Assembly (NCBI GenBank): GCA_002420235.1
Contig: DIHQ01000113.1
Location: 1 to 25,204, forward strand
Origin: Flavobacteriales bacterium UBA5692
Lineage (GTDB): Bacteria; Bacteroidota; Bacteroidia; Flavobacteriales_D; Sanyastnellaceae
Length of the DNA stretch: 25,204 bases
Direction: 5' to 3'
Shown: positions 1-8,128 of the stretch, piece after piece
Layout of the letters: each line of letters starts with the position of its first letter
How positions within the stretch are numbered: position 1 is the stretch's first letter
Position numbers and translations under genes: made by a program
The notes under the pieces: generated by a model
What the model was told of the DNA's origin: nothing
What the model saw: the letters and a program-made list of their open reading frames with translations, nothing else
Database searches by the model: none

Positions 1-1596
1 GATAATGTTGGAGACAATGTTGGCGACGTGGCAGGCATGGGAGCAGATTTATTCGGATCTTACGTAGCCACGGTACTAGCCGCCATGGTATTGGGTAACG
101 CAGTTATCCGCGGTACCGGCGGCTTGGAAGACAACTTCGGGGGTCAATCTACTATTTTGTTGCCTTTGATTATCGCGGCTTTGGGCATCATCTTCTCCAT
201 CCTCGGAGGCCTGATGATTAGGGTCAAAGAAGGGGCTAAGGAGAGTGATGTTCAAGCAGCACTAAACCGAGGCAACTGGGGGTCCATATTGATGACTGCG
301 GTTGCCTCTTACGCACTCATCACTTGGATGCTTCCTGCAACGATGCAGATGAGTGAGATTGGAGGTGCTGACGCCATTGTCTTCGCACCAATGGACGTTT
401 TCTATGCTGTCATTGTAGGACTGATTGTTGGTGGTGTAATAAGCTACATGACCGAGTACTATACAGGCTTGGGCAAGAAGCCAGTATTGGACATCGTCCA
501 GAAGTCTTCAACTGGAGCGGCAACGAACATTATCGCTGGTTTAGCTACTGGCATGATCTCGACATTCGGCCCCGTCATCCTCTTCGCATCTGCGATTTAC
601 GCAGCATACGCCTTCGCAGGCTTTTATGGTGTAGCCATCGCTGCTTCTGCCATGATGGCAACCACCGCCATGCAACTTGCTATTGACGCCTTTGGACCAA
701 TTGCCGACAATGCAGGGGGTATAGCCGAGATGAGTGAACTCCCTGATGAGGTGCGCGAGCGCACTGATATTTTGGATTCGGTTGGTAACACAACCGCAGC
801 CATTGGAAAAGGCTTCGCTATTGCTTCGGCTGCATTAACGGCGCTAGCATTATTCGCTGCATACGTTGAATTTACTGGGATTGATGGCATCAATATTTTC
901 AAGGCAAACGTACTCGCAGCCCTTTTCATTGGTGGCATGGTACCTGTGGTCTTCTCTGCGTTGGCGATGAATAGTGTGGGCAAGGCAGCTATGGAAATGG
1001 TGAAAGAAGTACGGCGTCAGTTCAAGGAAATTCCGGGCATCCTGGAAGGCACAGGAACTCCAGAATACGGAAAATGTGTGGATATTTCCACGCAGGCCGC
1101 TTTGCGTGAAATGATGCTTCCTGGTGCTATGACTCTCATCTTCCCTTTGGTGATTGGCTTGCTGCCTTTATTACTCGGGATGTCCAATGCCTGGGCAGCA
1201 GAGACGCTCGGCGGTTATATGGCTGGCGTGACCGTTTCAGGCGTTCTGTGGGCTATTTTCCAAAACAACGCAGGCGGTGCATGGGACAATGCGAAGAAGT
1301 CCTTCGAAGCCGGCGTTGAAATCGACGGTGAGATGACCTTCAAAGGGTCAGAGGCCCACAAAGCCGCTGTTACCGGCGATACGGTTGGTGACCCCTTCAA
1401 GGACACCAGTGGTCCATCGATGAACATTCTCATCAAACTAACTTGCCTTGTTGGCCTCGTCATCGCCCCCATTTTAGGTGGCCACAGTATCGAGGACGGA
1501 AACAGCCGTGATCAAGAAATCGAAGTGCAGACGAAGATGAAAGCCAATTCGACAAATCATGACAGCGAATTCAATACAGAAGATTCGCTGGATTGA
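1..1596 (+). CDS. hppA: Membrane-bound ion-pumping pyrophosphatase, 3' part
   Basis: This is the C-terminal 531 residues of a membrane pyrophosphatase, which hydrolyses PPi and pumps H+ or Na+ across the inner membrane. The frame is open from base 1, so the N-terminal 200 or so residues lie outside the window. The first residues are the substrate-binding DNVGDNVGD motif followed by DLFGSY. Further on are ADNAGGIAEMS, GNTTAA (bases about 786-803), NNAGGAWDNAKKSFE, and GDTVGDPFKDTSGPS near the C-terminus. Many hydrophobic helices separate these motifs. The Ala after GNTT, with Gly three residues later, is the K+-dependent type in the established subfamily scheme (the K+-independent type has Lys and Thr). 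The usual TM6 glutamate of DLFESY-type pumps is Gly here. A hydrophilic tail of about 35 residues ends the protein. A strong terminator follows. The family is certain; the pumped ion cannot be settled from this part. Confidence 0.96.
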   Translation, partial: DNVGDNVGDVAGMGADLFGSYVATVLAAMVLGNAVIRGTGGLEDNFGGQSTILLPLIIAALGIIFSILGGLMIRVKEGAKESDVQAALNRGNWGSILMTAVASYALITWMLPATMQMSEIGGADAIVFAPMDVFYAVIVGLIVGGVISYMTEYYTGLGKKPVLDIVQKSSTGAATNIIAGLATGMISTFGPVILFASAIYAAYAFAGFYGVAIAASAMMATTAMQLAIDAFGPIADNAGGIAEMSELPDEVRERTDILDSVGNTTAAIGKGFAIASAALTALALFAAYVEFTGIDGINIFKANVLAALFIGGMVPVVFSALAMNSVGKAAMEMVKEVRRQFKEIPGILEGTGTPEYGKCVDISTQAALREMMLPGAMTLIFPLVIGLLPLLLGMSNAWAAETLGGYMAGVTVSGVLWAIFQNNAGGAWDNAKKSFEAGVEIDGEMTFKGSEAHKAAVTGDTVGDPFKDTSGPSMNILIKLTCLVGLVIAPILGGHSIEDGNSRDQEIEVQTKMKANSTNHDSEFNTEDSLD

Positions 1597-1613
1597 TTAT
1601 GACTTCGTCGTTA

Positions 1614-1650
1614 CGAAAAAAGGGATTCCATTGTGGAATCCCTTTTTTCG
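1614..1650. terminator. Bidirectional intrinsic terminator
   Basis: This is a perfect 17-bp inverted repeat with a 3-nt loop (ttg). The arms carry A6 on the left and T6 on the right, so each strand gives a GGGATTCCA-type stem followed by a U-run. It lies between the convergent pyrophosphatase (+) and deoxynucleoside kinase (-) genes and can end both transcripts. Confidence 0.92.
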
Positions 1651-1697
1651 TGGCTTGTCTCAACCAGATCGGTCCAAATCAATGCGCTTGCATTAAA

Positions 1698-2315
1698 TCA
1701 GACAAATAGGCCGTGCAATTCGCCATCAACACCTTCAATCACCATTCCCAAGTCTTCCTTGCTTTCGTGGAAACGATTGCTATCCACGTCAATAACCAGC
1801 AGCTTTCCGGCGTTATAAGTGCTAATCCAAGCCTCGTAGCGTTCATTTAAGCGATTTAGGTAATCCAAGCGAATTGCCTCCTCGTAATCCCGTCCGCGCT
1901 TCTGAATGTTCTCCACCAATTTCGGAACCGATGCGCGCAGGTATATAATCAAATCTGGCGGCGAAATAAAACGCTCCATTAATTGGAACAAGTCGAGATA
2001 GTTTTGAAAATCACGTGAACTCATCAGTCCCATCGCATGCAAATTGGGAGCGAAGATGTGCGCATCCTCATAAATCGTCCGATCCTGAATAACCTTCTTG
2101 CCACTTTCCTGCAATTCGGCCAATTGGGCAAACCGTGATCTCAGGAAAAAAACCTGCAGATTAAACGACCAGCGTTGCATATCCTTATAAAAATCATTCA
2201 AGTAAGGATTGTCATCCACTTGCTCAAAATGGGGCTCGTATCGGTAGTGTTTTGCGAGGAGCGTGGTCAGCGTGGTCTTCCCTGACCCGATGTTTCCGGC
2301 GATGGCAATGTGCAT
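1698..2315 (-). CDS. Deoxynucleoside kinase (dNK/dGK family)
   Basis: The 205-residue protein phosphorylates deoxynucleosides in salvage, using ATP. The P-loop GNIGSGKTT is at residues 7-15. The family signature DRTIYEDAHIF is at 78-88, with the substrate-binding DR and ED residues, and the lid arginines are in KRGRDYE (about 139-145). Length and motifs fit the deoxyadenosine/deoxyguanosine kinase family common in Bacteroidota; which base it prefers cannot be told. I chose the ATG at 2315, which begins directly with the beta strand before the P-loop. An in-frame ATG 12 codons upstream (2351) would add an unusual leader. It is the last gene of the minus-strand run, 94 bases after the GH3 gene, and its transcript should stop at the shared terminator at 1614-1650. 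Confidence 0.9.
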   Translation of the reverse strand: MHIAIAGNIGSGKTTLTTLLAKHYRYEPHFEQVDDNPYLNDFYKDMQRWSFNLQVFFLRSRFAQLAELQESGKKVIQDRTIYEDAHIFAPNLHAMGLMSSRDFQNYLDLFQLMERFISPPDLIIYLRASVPKLVENIQKRGRDYEEAIRLDYLNRLNERYEAWISTYNAGKLLVIDVDSNRFHESKEDLGMVIEGVDGELHGLFV

Positions 2316-2409
2316 AATTATAGCTTGGTTGAACGTGCAAAATAGGCCCATTTACATCGGAACGAAAACCGGGTTTTCAACAGGTATCCCACACAGAATC
2401 AACGAAAAG

Positions 2410-3954
2410 TTATTGCGCCAATTGGGTCTTCCCAAACTTGATCTGCATGTCCATCAGTGCTTCGACAATTGAACGGTCATTCGCCAATCGAGGTACCTTG
2501 TGCTGCCCCCCTAATTTCCCCTTGGATTGCAACCAGCCATCAAAGGTCCCCGCAGCTACAGCGCAGCCAATAGGGAAACGCAATGCCAATTCAGCTGTTC
2601 GCTTGGCGTCGTAATCGGAATTTTGACGTCGCAATGATGCGTCCAAGCACTCCATGAATAGTGCCATTCCGCCTGCAGGTGGCTTACTGAATTCAATGCA
2701 CCACTCGTGTGCACCCGTCTCTTCCAGATTCATAAATACCGGTGCTGCAGTGTAATCTCGAACATGTGCGTCGGCCAGCGTGCTCGCTTCTGCGATGGCA
2801 CGTTCGGCCTGATCCACCATTACTTCCTCACCGAAAGCGTTTAAGTATGATGCAGTTCGACCGACCACTTGCATGCGAAACGGGTGGACATGGGTAATGC
2901 GAACAACATCGCCAAGCGCATAGCGCCAGAGGCCCGCATTCGTGGTTATAACCAGAGCATACTCTTTACCTACTTCCAGCTCACGTAATTCCAGTGCTTG
3001 CGGATTCTCTACATCCCACTCTGACATCGGCAAGAATTCGAAGTAAATTCCATAATCCAGCATCATGAGCAAGTCATCCCCGTCCAATCGATCTTGCAAT
3101 CCAAAAAAACCTTCAGAAGCATTGTAAGTTTCGAGGCAATCGAAAGACAAACGTGTACCACCGACTAAGGCATCGAACTCCGATCGATAGGGCTCAAAAC
3201 TAACCCCGCCGTGCATGTACAATTGCAAGTTTGGCCAAACCTCACCTAATGATTTGGCCTGAGATAATTCCAAAACTCGCTTGGCTACCACAAGCATCCA
3301 ACTGGGAACACCGGCAAGAATTCGAACGTCCTCATGAAGCGTACCGTGAGCAAGAGCATCTACTTTCTTCTCCCAGTTCTCCATAAGAGCAATTTCCCGG
3401 CTTGGGGTTCGGCGAGCTTCTACCCAGAACGGAAGGTTTCGGACAATGATGGCACTGAGGTCACCGCTAAAACCGCCTAAGCCGTTTTCGTGCAATGCTG
3501 AAGCCCCTCCGAGAATTAAATGCCTGCCATCATATAGCTCAGCATGAGGCCTCTGTTCGCAGTAAAGAGCCAATAAGTCCTTTCCACCCTTGAAGTGGCA
3601 CCCGTGCAGAGATGCTTCTGTGACTGGCAAAAACTTACTGCGGTCGGAACTTGTTCCTGAGCTTTTCGCAAACCAACGGGTTTCACCAGGCCATAACACA
3701 CTTCGCTTGCCTTCTTGAGCGCGTTCAATGAACGGCTTAAATTGGTCGTACGTTCTAATTGGAACTTGCTTTTGAAATTCCCGCAACGAGCGTACACTGT
3801 TGAATCCGTGTTTTACCCCAAACTCAGTGCCCCGACCTTCAAAAAGTAATCGGTTGAAGAGGTGACGCTGCAATTCTACAGGCCGAGAACGGACCTGTTC
3901 AATATTCATCATGCGCTTGCGGATGAACCAACGAAATGCAGCATTGAGTGCCAT
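2410..3954 (-). CDS. GH3-family acyl-adenylate-forming protein
   Basis: The 514-residue protein belongs to the GH3 family, a branch of the ANL adenylating-enzyme superfamily. Plant members conjugate amino acids to jasmonate, auxin or benzoates. Visible signatures are the ATP phosphate-binding loop KSSGTSSDRSKF (97-108), the aromatic-rich YNASEGFF (277-284), GLWRYALGDVV (341-351), and the start of the C-terminal cap domain at GRTASYLNAFGEE (365-377). A lysine-containing GKLGGQHKVPRL segment lies near the C-terminus, where the family usually has a conserved lysine. The length is slightly below plant GH3 proteins (about 570-600). No membrane segment or signal peptide is seen, so it is probably cytosolic. 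It sits 91 bases downstream of the cysteine desulfurase on the same strand. The family call is firm; the acid and amine substrates of bacterial members are not known to me and I assign none. Confidence 0.88.
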   Translation of the reverse strand: MALNAAFRWFIRKRMMNIEQVRSRPVELQRHLFNRLLFEGRGTEFGVKHGFNSVRSLREFQKQVPIRTYDQFKPFIERAQEGKRSVLWPGETRWFAKSSGTSSDRSKFLPVTEASLHGCHFKGGKDLLALYCEQRPHAELYDGRHLILGGASALHENGLGGFSGDLSAIIVRNLPFWVEARRTPSREIALMENWEKKVDALAHGTLHEDVRILAGVPSWMLVVAKRVLELSQAKSLGEVWPNLQLYMHGGVSFEPYRSEFDALVGGTRLSFDCLETYNASEGFFGLQDRLDGDDLLMMLDYGIYFEFLPMSEWDVENPQALELRELEVGKEYALVITTNAGLWRYALGDVVRITHVHPFRMQVVGRTASYLNAFGEEVMVDQAERAIAEASTLADAHVRDYTAAPVFMNLEETGAHEWCIEFSKPPAGGMALFMECLDASLRRQNSDYDAKRTAELALRFPIGCAVAAGTFDGWLQSKGKLGGQHKVPRLANDRSIVEALMDMQIKFGKTQLAQ

Positions 3955-4045
3955 GCGGTATAGTCGAGGTCTAAATTAATTTGTTTAGTAAAACGAAAGA
4001 AGCCCTTAATCAGGAAAACTGATGGAAAAATTGATCTCCAGTAAA

Positions 4046-5176
4046 TTATGAAAACACCCGTCGAATCGCGGCAAGGGCAAAATCTACTTCTTCAGCGGTG
4101 TTGTAACGGCTGAAAGAAAACCGCAAACTCGCACGTTCTGGATCATGAAACTCCAATGCACGCAGGACGTGTGATCCCAACGTCGCTCCACTCGAACATG
4201 CACTCCCACTCGAACAAGCAATCCCTTCCAAGTCGAGAAGAAAAAGGGCCATACCCGATTTTGCGTGGGGAGGAAACGAGACGTTCAAAACTGTATACAA
4301 CTCCTCTGGGCTATCCGAGTTCGCGTTGAACCGCACACCTGGAATCGTCGCTGTAAGCCCTTGTACCATTTGTGACTTCAATGCTCGAATATGAGCCTCG
4401 TGCGTTGCGAGGTCAGCATAAGCTAAGTCCATCGCCTTGGCAAGACCAACAATATTGTGCGTGCTCTCTGTACCTCCTCTGACTGACCTTTCCTGGCTTC
4501 CTCCTTCAATTTGACCTTTCAAATGCACGCCTTTGCGGATGTACAAAAATCCCACCCCTTTCGGACCGTGAAACTTATGCGCCGAACATGTTATAAAATC
4601 AACGGGTAAATCCTGCAAATCAAAAGCGTAATGACACATGGTTTGGACTGTGTCGGTGTGGAATAATGCTCCTGCCTCCCGGCACATTGAACCAATGACA
4701 TTTAGGTCTTGAATAACGGCTACTTCATTGTTTGCGTGCATCAAACTCACAATGGTCTTACCACCTTTACTCAGCAAAGACTTGAGATGGTCGAGATCCA
4801 CCTTGCCGTCGGATAAATGGCGAGCGAGATCAAGTGCCGTACCCTCACTACGCTCGAGAGATTGGGCAGTCTTAATAACGGCGCTGTGTTCAGCTTCTGA
4901 AGTGATGATCCTTGTACATCCCAAGTCCCTAACTGCACTCCGTAGCGCGAGGTTATCTGCCTCAGTTCCACCGGATGTGAAATAAATGCAACTCGGATGG
5001 CAATTCAAATGGCTGGCGACCCGACGACGACTCTGTTCTATTAATACCCGCGACTTTCGCCCGACCATATGGCTTGAAGAAGGGTTACCAAAGCTTTCCT
5101 GTAATACAGGGACCATGGCTTTCACGACTTCCGGAGCGACGGATGTGGTCGCGGCATTATCGAGGTAGACATTCAT
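4046..5176 (-). CDS. Cysteine desulfurase (NifS/IscS-like)
   Basis: This 376-residue PLP enzyme removes sulfur from cysteine as an enzyme-bound persulfide for Fe-S clusters or thiolation. It starts with the hallmark YLDNAATT (4-11). It has SGGTEADNLAL (68-78), the PLP aspartate and His region HTDTVQ (173-178), the PLP lysine in SAHKFHGPKG (Lys201), and the catalytic cysteine in SSGSACSSG (Cys327). The double-cysteine stretch CSSGSAC is intact. The ATG at 5176 is preferred; the frame extends upstream only to a TTG at 5197. The gene follows the phosphohexomutase by 38 bases on the same strand. Whether it serves Fe-S assembly or tRNA thiolation is not shown by the neighbours, although a 2-thiouridine-tRNA modifying domain is encoded elsewhere in the window (12355-13533). 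Confidence 0.93.
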   Translation of the reverse strand: MNVYLDNAATTSVAPEVVKAMVPVLQESFGNPSSSHMVGRKSRVLIEQSRRRVASHLNCHPSCIYFTSGGTEADNLALRSAVRDLGCTRIITSEAEHSAVIKTAQSLERSEGTALDLARHLSDGKVDLDHLKSLLSKGGKTIVSLMHANNEVAVIQDLNVIGSMCREAGALFHTDTVQTMCHYAFDLQDLPVDFITCSAHKFHGPKGVGFLYIRKGVHLKGQIEGGSQERSVRGGTESTHNIVGLAKAMDLAYADLATHEAHIRALKSQMVQGLTATIPGVRFNANSDSPEELYTVLNVSFPPHAKSGMALFLLDLEGIACSSGSACSSGATLGSHVLRALEFHDPERASLRFSFSRYNTAEEVDFALAAIRRVFS

Positions 5177-5214
5177 CGGACGAAGTGAGAAGCACAAAAA
5201 TGCACTTTTTTGAA

Positions 5215-6600
5215 TTAACCATCCAAAGCGTTGAGCATGCTTTGCAACTCAATCTTGAACCTTTCACCCAACGCCAACGCTGCTTCTGGTGAATACGCCT
5301 CGGCATAGACACGAATGATGGGCTCAGTATTCGATTGTCTTAAGTGAACCCAGCCCTCGTCCAATTCGAATTTTACCCCGTCAATCGTATTCACCTTCGC
5401 CTCGGGATGTTCTGCGATTAATTGCTTTAGCACCTGATCGACATCAACGGATGGTAACTTCAGCTTATCTTTTGAGATATGCCAGTCCGGATATAAACGT
5501 CGGAGAGCGCTTACAGACCCTTTGAAATTGGCAAGTTGGGTCAAGAATAACGCAGTTCCAACAACGGCGTCGCGACCGCAATGCGATGCGGGATAGATGA
5601 TGCCACCGTTACCTTCGCCACCAATAACAGCGTCGGTGTCCTTCATTGCCTTTACGACGTTGACCTCGCCGACTGCACTGGCTGTGTAACGGCCGCCCCG
5701 GGCTTCAGTTACTTGCCTCAGAGCGCGAGTTGAACTCATGTTGCTCACCGTGTTACCGGGAGTTTTACTCAGGACGTAATCCGCGACAGTCACAAGTGTG
5801 TACTCTTCACCAAACCATCTTCCGCCTTCGTCTACAAATGCCAACCGATCCACATCAGGATCAACACTGATCCCAAAGTCACAACCCTCCGCAACGACCG
5901 CATCGCAGAGTCCCTCCAAATGGGCTGGCAACGGTTCAGGATTATGAGCAAATTGTCCGGTGGGATTGCAATTAACTTTGACCACGTCACAGCCCATGGC
6001 CTCGAGCAGCATCGGGATGATGATGCCACCGCTGGAATTCACAGCATCGACAGCCACCTTGAACCGACTGGTGCGCACCGCATCTGTGTCGACTAAATCC
6101 AAATCCAAGGTGTGCTGGACGTGCCTTTCCATCCAATCCGTTCGACGATAAATTTTTCCTATCGCACCAACCTCTGCGTACTCCGGGGGGACACATGCAA
6201 GCTCCAACACCCGCTCGCCCTCCGCAGCACTCAAAAACTCACCATTCGAATCCAATAACTTCAAGGCATTCCATTGCCACGGATTGTGACTCGCGGTCAA
6301 AATGATGCCGCCATCTGCCTGCTCAGCGGGAACAGCCAACTCGACAGTGGGTGTAGTGCTGAGACCCAAATCAATCACATCAACACCTGAGGCATTCAAA
6401 GTCCCTACCAGTAAATCCCTCAATAATTCTCCACTCACACGCGCATCTCGCCCCACGATTACAGTCGGTCGCTGATTTTTCGCCTCTAGAATCCAGCGTG
6501 CATACCCTGTGGCAAATTTGACCACGTCCGGGGGGGTCAGACCGTCTCCTGGAACCCCTCCAATAGTTCCGCGAATACCAGAAATGGATGTGATAAGCAT
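5215..6600 (-). CDS. glmM: Phosphohexomutase, GlmM-like (phosphoglucosamine mutase/phosphomannomutase)
   Basis: The 461-residue alpha-D-phosphohexomutase isomerises hexosamine- or hexose-6-phosphate to the 1-phosphate, the step feeding UDP-GlcNAc and the cell wall when it acts as GlmM. All four family loops are present: the phosphoserine loop TASHNP (Ser104), the Mg2+ loop DPDVDR (247-252), the sugar-binding loop GEGNGG (328-333) and the phosphate-binding RQSNTEPIIR (421-430). The N-terminal SISGIRGTIGG is typical of Bacteroidota GlmM. The GEGNGG loop, rather than GEMSGH, suggests the archaeal-like/Bacteroidota subgroup whose members are annotated as phosphoglucosamine mutase; strict sugar specificity is inferred. 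It starts at the ATG at 6600, with a TATTTTTG -7-like box 4 nt upstream. It heads the minus-strand run and is divergent from the TPR gene. Confidence 0.9.
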   Translation of the reverse strand: MLITSISGIRGTIGGVPGDGLTPPDVVKFATGYARWILEAKNQRPTVIVGRDARVSGELLRDLLVGTLNASGVDVIDLGLSTTPTVELAVPAEQADGGIILTASHNPWQWNALKLLDSNGEFLSAAEGERVLELACVPPEYAEVGAIGKIYRRTDWMERHVQHTLDLDLVDTDAVRTSRFKVAVDAVNSSGGIIIPMLLEAMGCDVVKVNCNPTGQFAHNPEPLPAHLEGLCDAVVAEGCDFGISVDPDVDRLAFVDEGGRWFGEEYTLVTVADYVLSKTPGNTVSNMSSTRALRQVTEARGGRYTASAVGEVNVVKAMKDTDAVIGGEGNGGIIYPASHCGRDAVVGTALFLTQLANFKGSVSALRRLYPDWHISKDKLKLPSVDVDQVLKQLIAEHPEAKVNTIDGVKFELDEGWVHLRQSNTEPIIRVYAEAYSPEAALALGERFKIELQSMLNALDG

Positions 6601-6604
6601 GAGT

Positions 6605-6612
6605 CAAAAATA
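6605..6612 (-). promoter_or_regulatory. Bacteroidota-type -7 box for glmM
   Basis: Read on the minus strand, this is TATTTTTG, an exact match to TAnnTTTG. It ends 4 nt before the glmM ATG. No good TTTG -33 box lies at the usual 17-23 nt spacing (TTTC is the nearest). If used, the transcript would start at or next to the ATG. Confidence 0.42.
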
Positions 6613-6699
6613 CCATGGGTTGGCATGAGTCGTGAAAGAAAAACCCTAGGATGTGAAAAAAGGAGTGTTTGAAATGCATTCTAGGAAACCTTCCCTTAG

Positions 6700-6707
6700 T
6701 AGCTTTG
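6700..6707 (+). promoter_or_regulatory. Bacteroidota-type -7 box for the TPR operon
   Basis: TAGCTTTG matches TAnnTTTG exactly and ends 4 nt before the ATG at 6712, mirroring the arrangement at glmM. A TTTG occurs upstream at about 6668, but the 28-nt spacing is too long for a standard -33 element. Confidence 0.42.
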
Positions 6708-6711
6708 ATTA

Positions 6712-8124
6712 ATGAATGAAGAAGGACGGGCACACAGGGGCGAGCCAGCGCTGCAAGGACTCGTCGAGAAGTTCGAGACTATGGTCGAGCATAGCGAACA
6801 AGCGTTCTTCGATGTGGATGAATTGGAGGGTCTAATAGAGCATTACCTCGAGCAGAAGTCCATTCGTAAGGCGCATGCGGTTGCACGCTATGCCCGTCAA
6901 CTGTATCCAACGAATCTCGCCTTGAAATTGAAGCACGCTCAGATTTGTATAGTGTCAGGACAAGGGGTTAAAGCGGTTCCACTGCTAAAAGAGTTGCTTG
7001 ATATTGAGCCTCTCAACGAAGAGGTGCTTATTACTCTTGGATCAGTGTATAGCCAGATGTCAGAGCACAAATTAGCCATTGACTGCTTCAAGCGTGCATT
7101 GGTTTTTGCGGATAGAGAAACCAAGCGAGAAATCCGCATTGACATCGCCCTGGAATTTGAAAATTTAGGTAGCTGGCACGAGGCCATTCGCAACCTACAT
7201 GCAGCGTTGGAGGAGGACGCAATGAACGAAACTGCGGTTTACGAGCTAGCATTTTGTTATGAGCGGACTGAACAATTCAAGCAAGCTGCTTTGTTTTACG
7301 AGCAATTTCTCGAAAAGCAGCCTTATTCGTTCGCAGCGTGGTATAGTATGGGTAATGCGCTGCAACAGTGCGGACGTTACACGAGGGCCATCGACGCTTA
7401 CGACTTTGCCATTGCCATTGAGAGCGCATTTGGCCCTGCTTACCATCAAAAAGCTGAGGCCTTGGTCGCCATGGAACGCTACCAAGACGCCTTGCATACG
7501 TATGAAGAGACCCTATCATTCGAAGAGCCTTCACCTAGCACCCGGTGTTACATGGGAGAATGCTTAGAACGGATTGGCGACTTAGACCGGGCAGAAGAAT
7601 ATTATCGCGAAAGCCTGAAATTAGACCCACAATTCGCCGATGCTTTTGTTGGCTTAGGCATACTTTCAGACATGCGAGGCCGACTTAGCACTGCATGCTC
7701 CTATTTTGAACAAGCCTTAAAAATAGAACCCAAGCATGCCGACTATCACCTGCTGCTAGCGACATGCCTGAAGAAGCGCGAAGAACACGACCGTGCAGAA
7801 GAAATCTATACCAAAGGGTTGTTACTGGATATCCAGCATGAGGAGCTTTGGTTAGAGAGGGTAGACAATTTGCAATTGGCGGTAAGGCATGAAGACGCTT
7901 TGCTTGTGATAGATGATGGTCTAGCAGCGCTTCAAAATGCGCCCAAACTAAGCTACAGGCGTTTTATCAGTCAATATGCGCTTGGCCAGCACAAAGCGGC
8001 ATTCGACCTCCTTGAATTACTTTTGACCAACCATTACGATCAATCCGAAATTCTGCTGAATTTCTTGCCTGCGCTTGCCAATGATGCGCGATACATCGAA
8101 CGAATTGAACGATTTAAACTTTAA
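6712..8124 (+). CDS. Tetratricopeptide-repeat (TPR) protein
   Basis: This 470-residue protein consists almost wholly of TPR helix pairs from about residue 35 to 420. Typical W/L/G/Y/A/P spaced units are seen, for example AWYSMGNALQQCGRYTRAID and FVGLGILSDMRGRLSTACSY. No signal peptide or transmembrane segment is evident, so a cytosolic scaffold or adaptor role is inferred; no enzyme domain is visible. The N-terminal block, with FFDVDELEGLIEHYLEQ, resembles the opening of TPR proteins found near aroE and phosphosulfolactate synthase genes in Flavobacteriia. It is the first gene of the plus-strand run and ends 4 bases before the phosphosulfolactate synthase ATG. The ATG at 6712 is favoured because of the -7 box upstream; the next in-frame ATG is at 6781. 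Confidence 0.87.
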   Translation: MNEEGRAHRGEPALQGLVEKFETMVEHSEQAFFDVDELEGLIEHYLEQKSIRKAHAVARYARQLYPTNLALKLKHAQICIVSGQGVKAVPLLKELLDIEPLNEEVLITLGSVYSQMSEHKLAIDCFKRALVFADRETKREIRIDIALEFENLGSWHEAIRNLHAALEEDAMNETAVYELAFCYERTEQFKQAALFYEQFLEKQPYSFAAWYSMGNALQQCGRYTRAIDAYDFAIAIESAFGPAYHQKAEALVAMERYQDALHTYEETLSFEEPSPSTRCYMGECLERIGDLDRAEEYYRESLKLDPQFADAFVGLGILSDMRGRLSTACSYFEQALKIEPKHADYHLLLATCLKKREEHDRAEEIYTKGLLLDIQHEELWLERVDNLQLAVRHEDALLVIDDGLAALQNAPKLSYRRFISQYALGQHKAAFDLLELLLTNHYDQSEILLNFLPALANDARYIERIERFKL

Positions 8125-8128
8125 CAAT

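Noticed and set aside
624..983. 119-residue minus-strand open frame inside the pyrophosphatase gene
   Set aside because: It is antisense to strongly conserved pyrophosphatase codons, has low-complexity Ala/Ser-rich composition and no own signals; a shadow frame.
2364..2378. Near-palindrome GAAAACCGGGTTTTC between the GH3 and kinase genes
   Set aside because: With only one central base it cannot form a long stem, and nothing else marks it as an operator or terminator.
5195..5212. CAAAAA...TTTTTG inverted repeat between glmM and the cysteine desulfurase
   Set aside because: The stem is almost all A-T with no GC core, so it is unlikely to terminate transcription; the 38-base gap is better read as an operon junction.
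7246..7567. Overlapping 83-102-residue frames on both strands inside the TPR gene
   Set aside because: The TPR frame shows clear repeat periodicity across this stretch, so the others are shadows.
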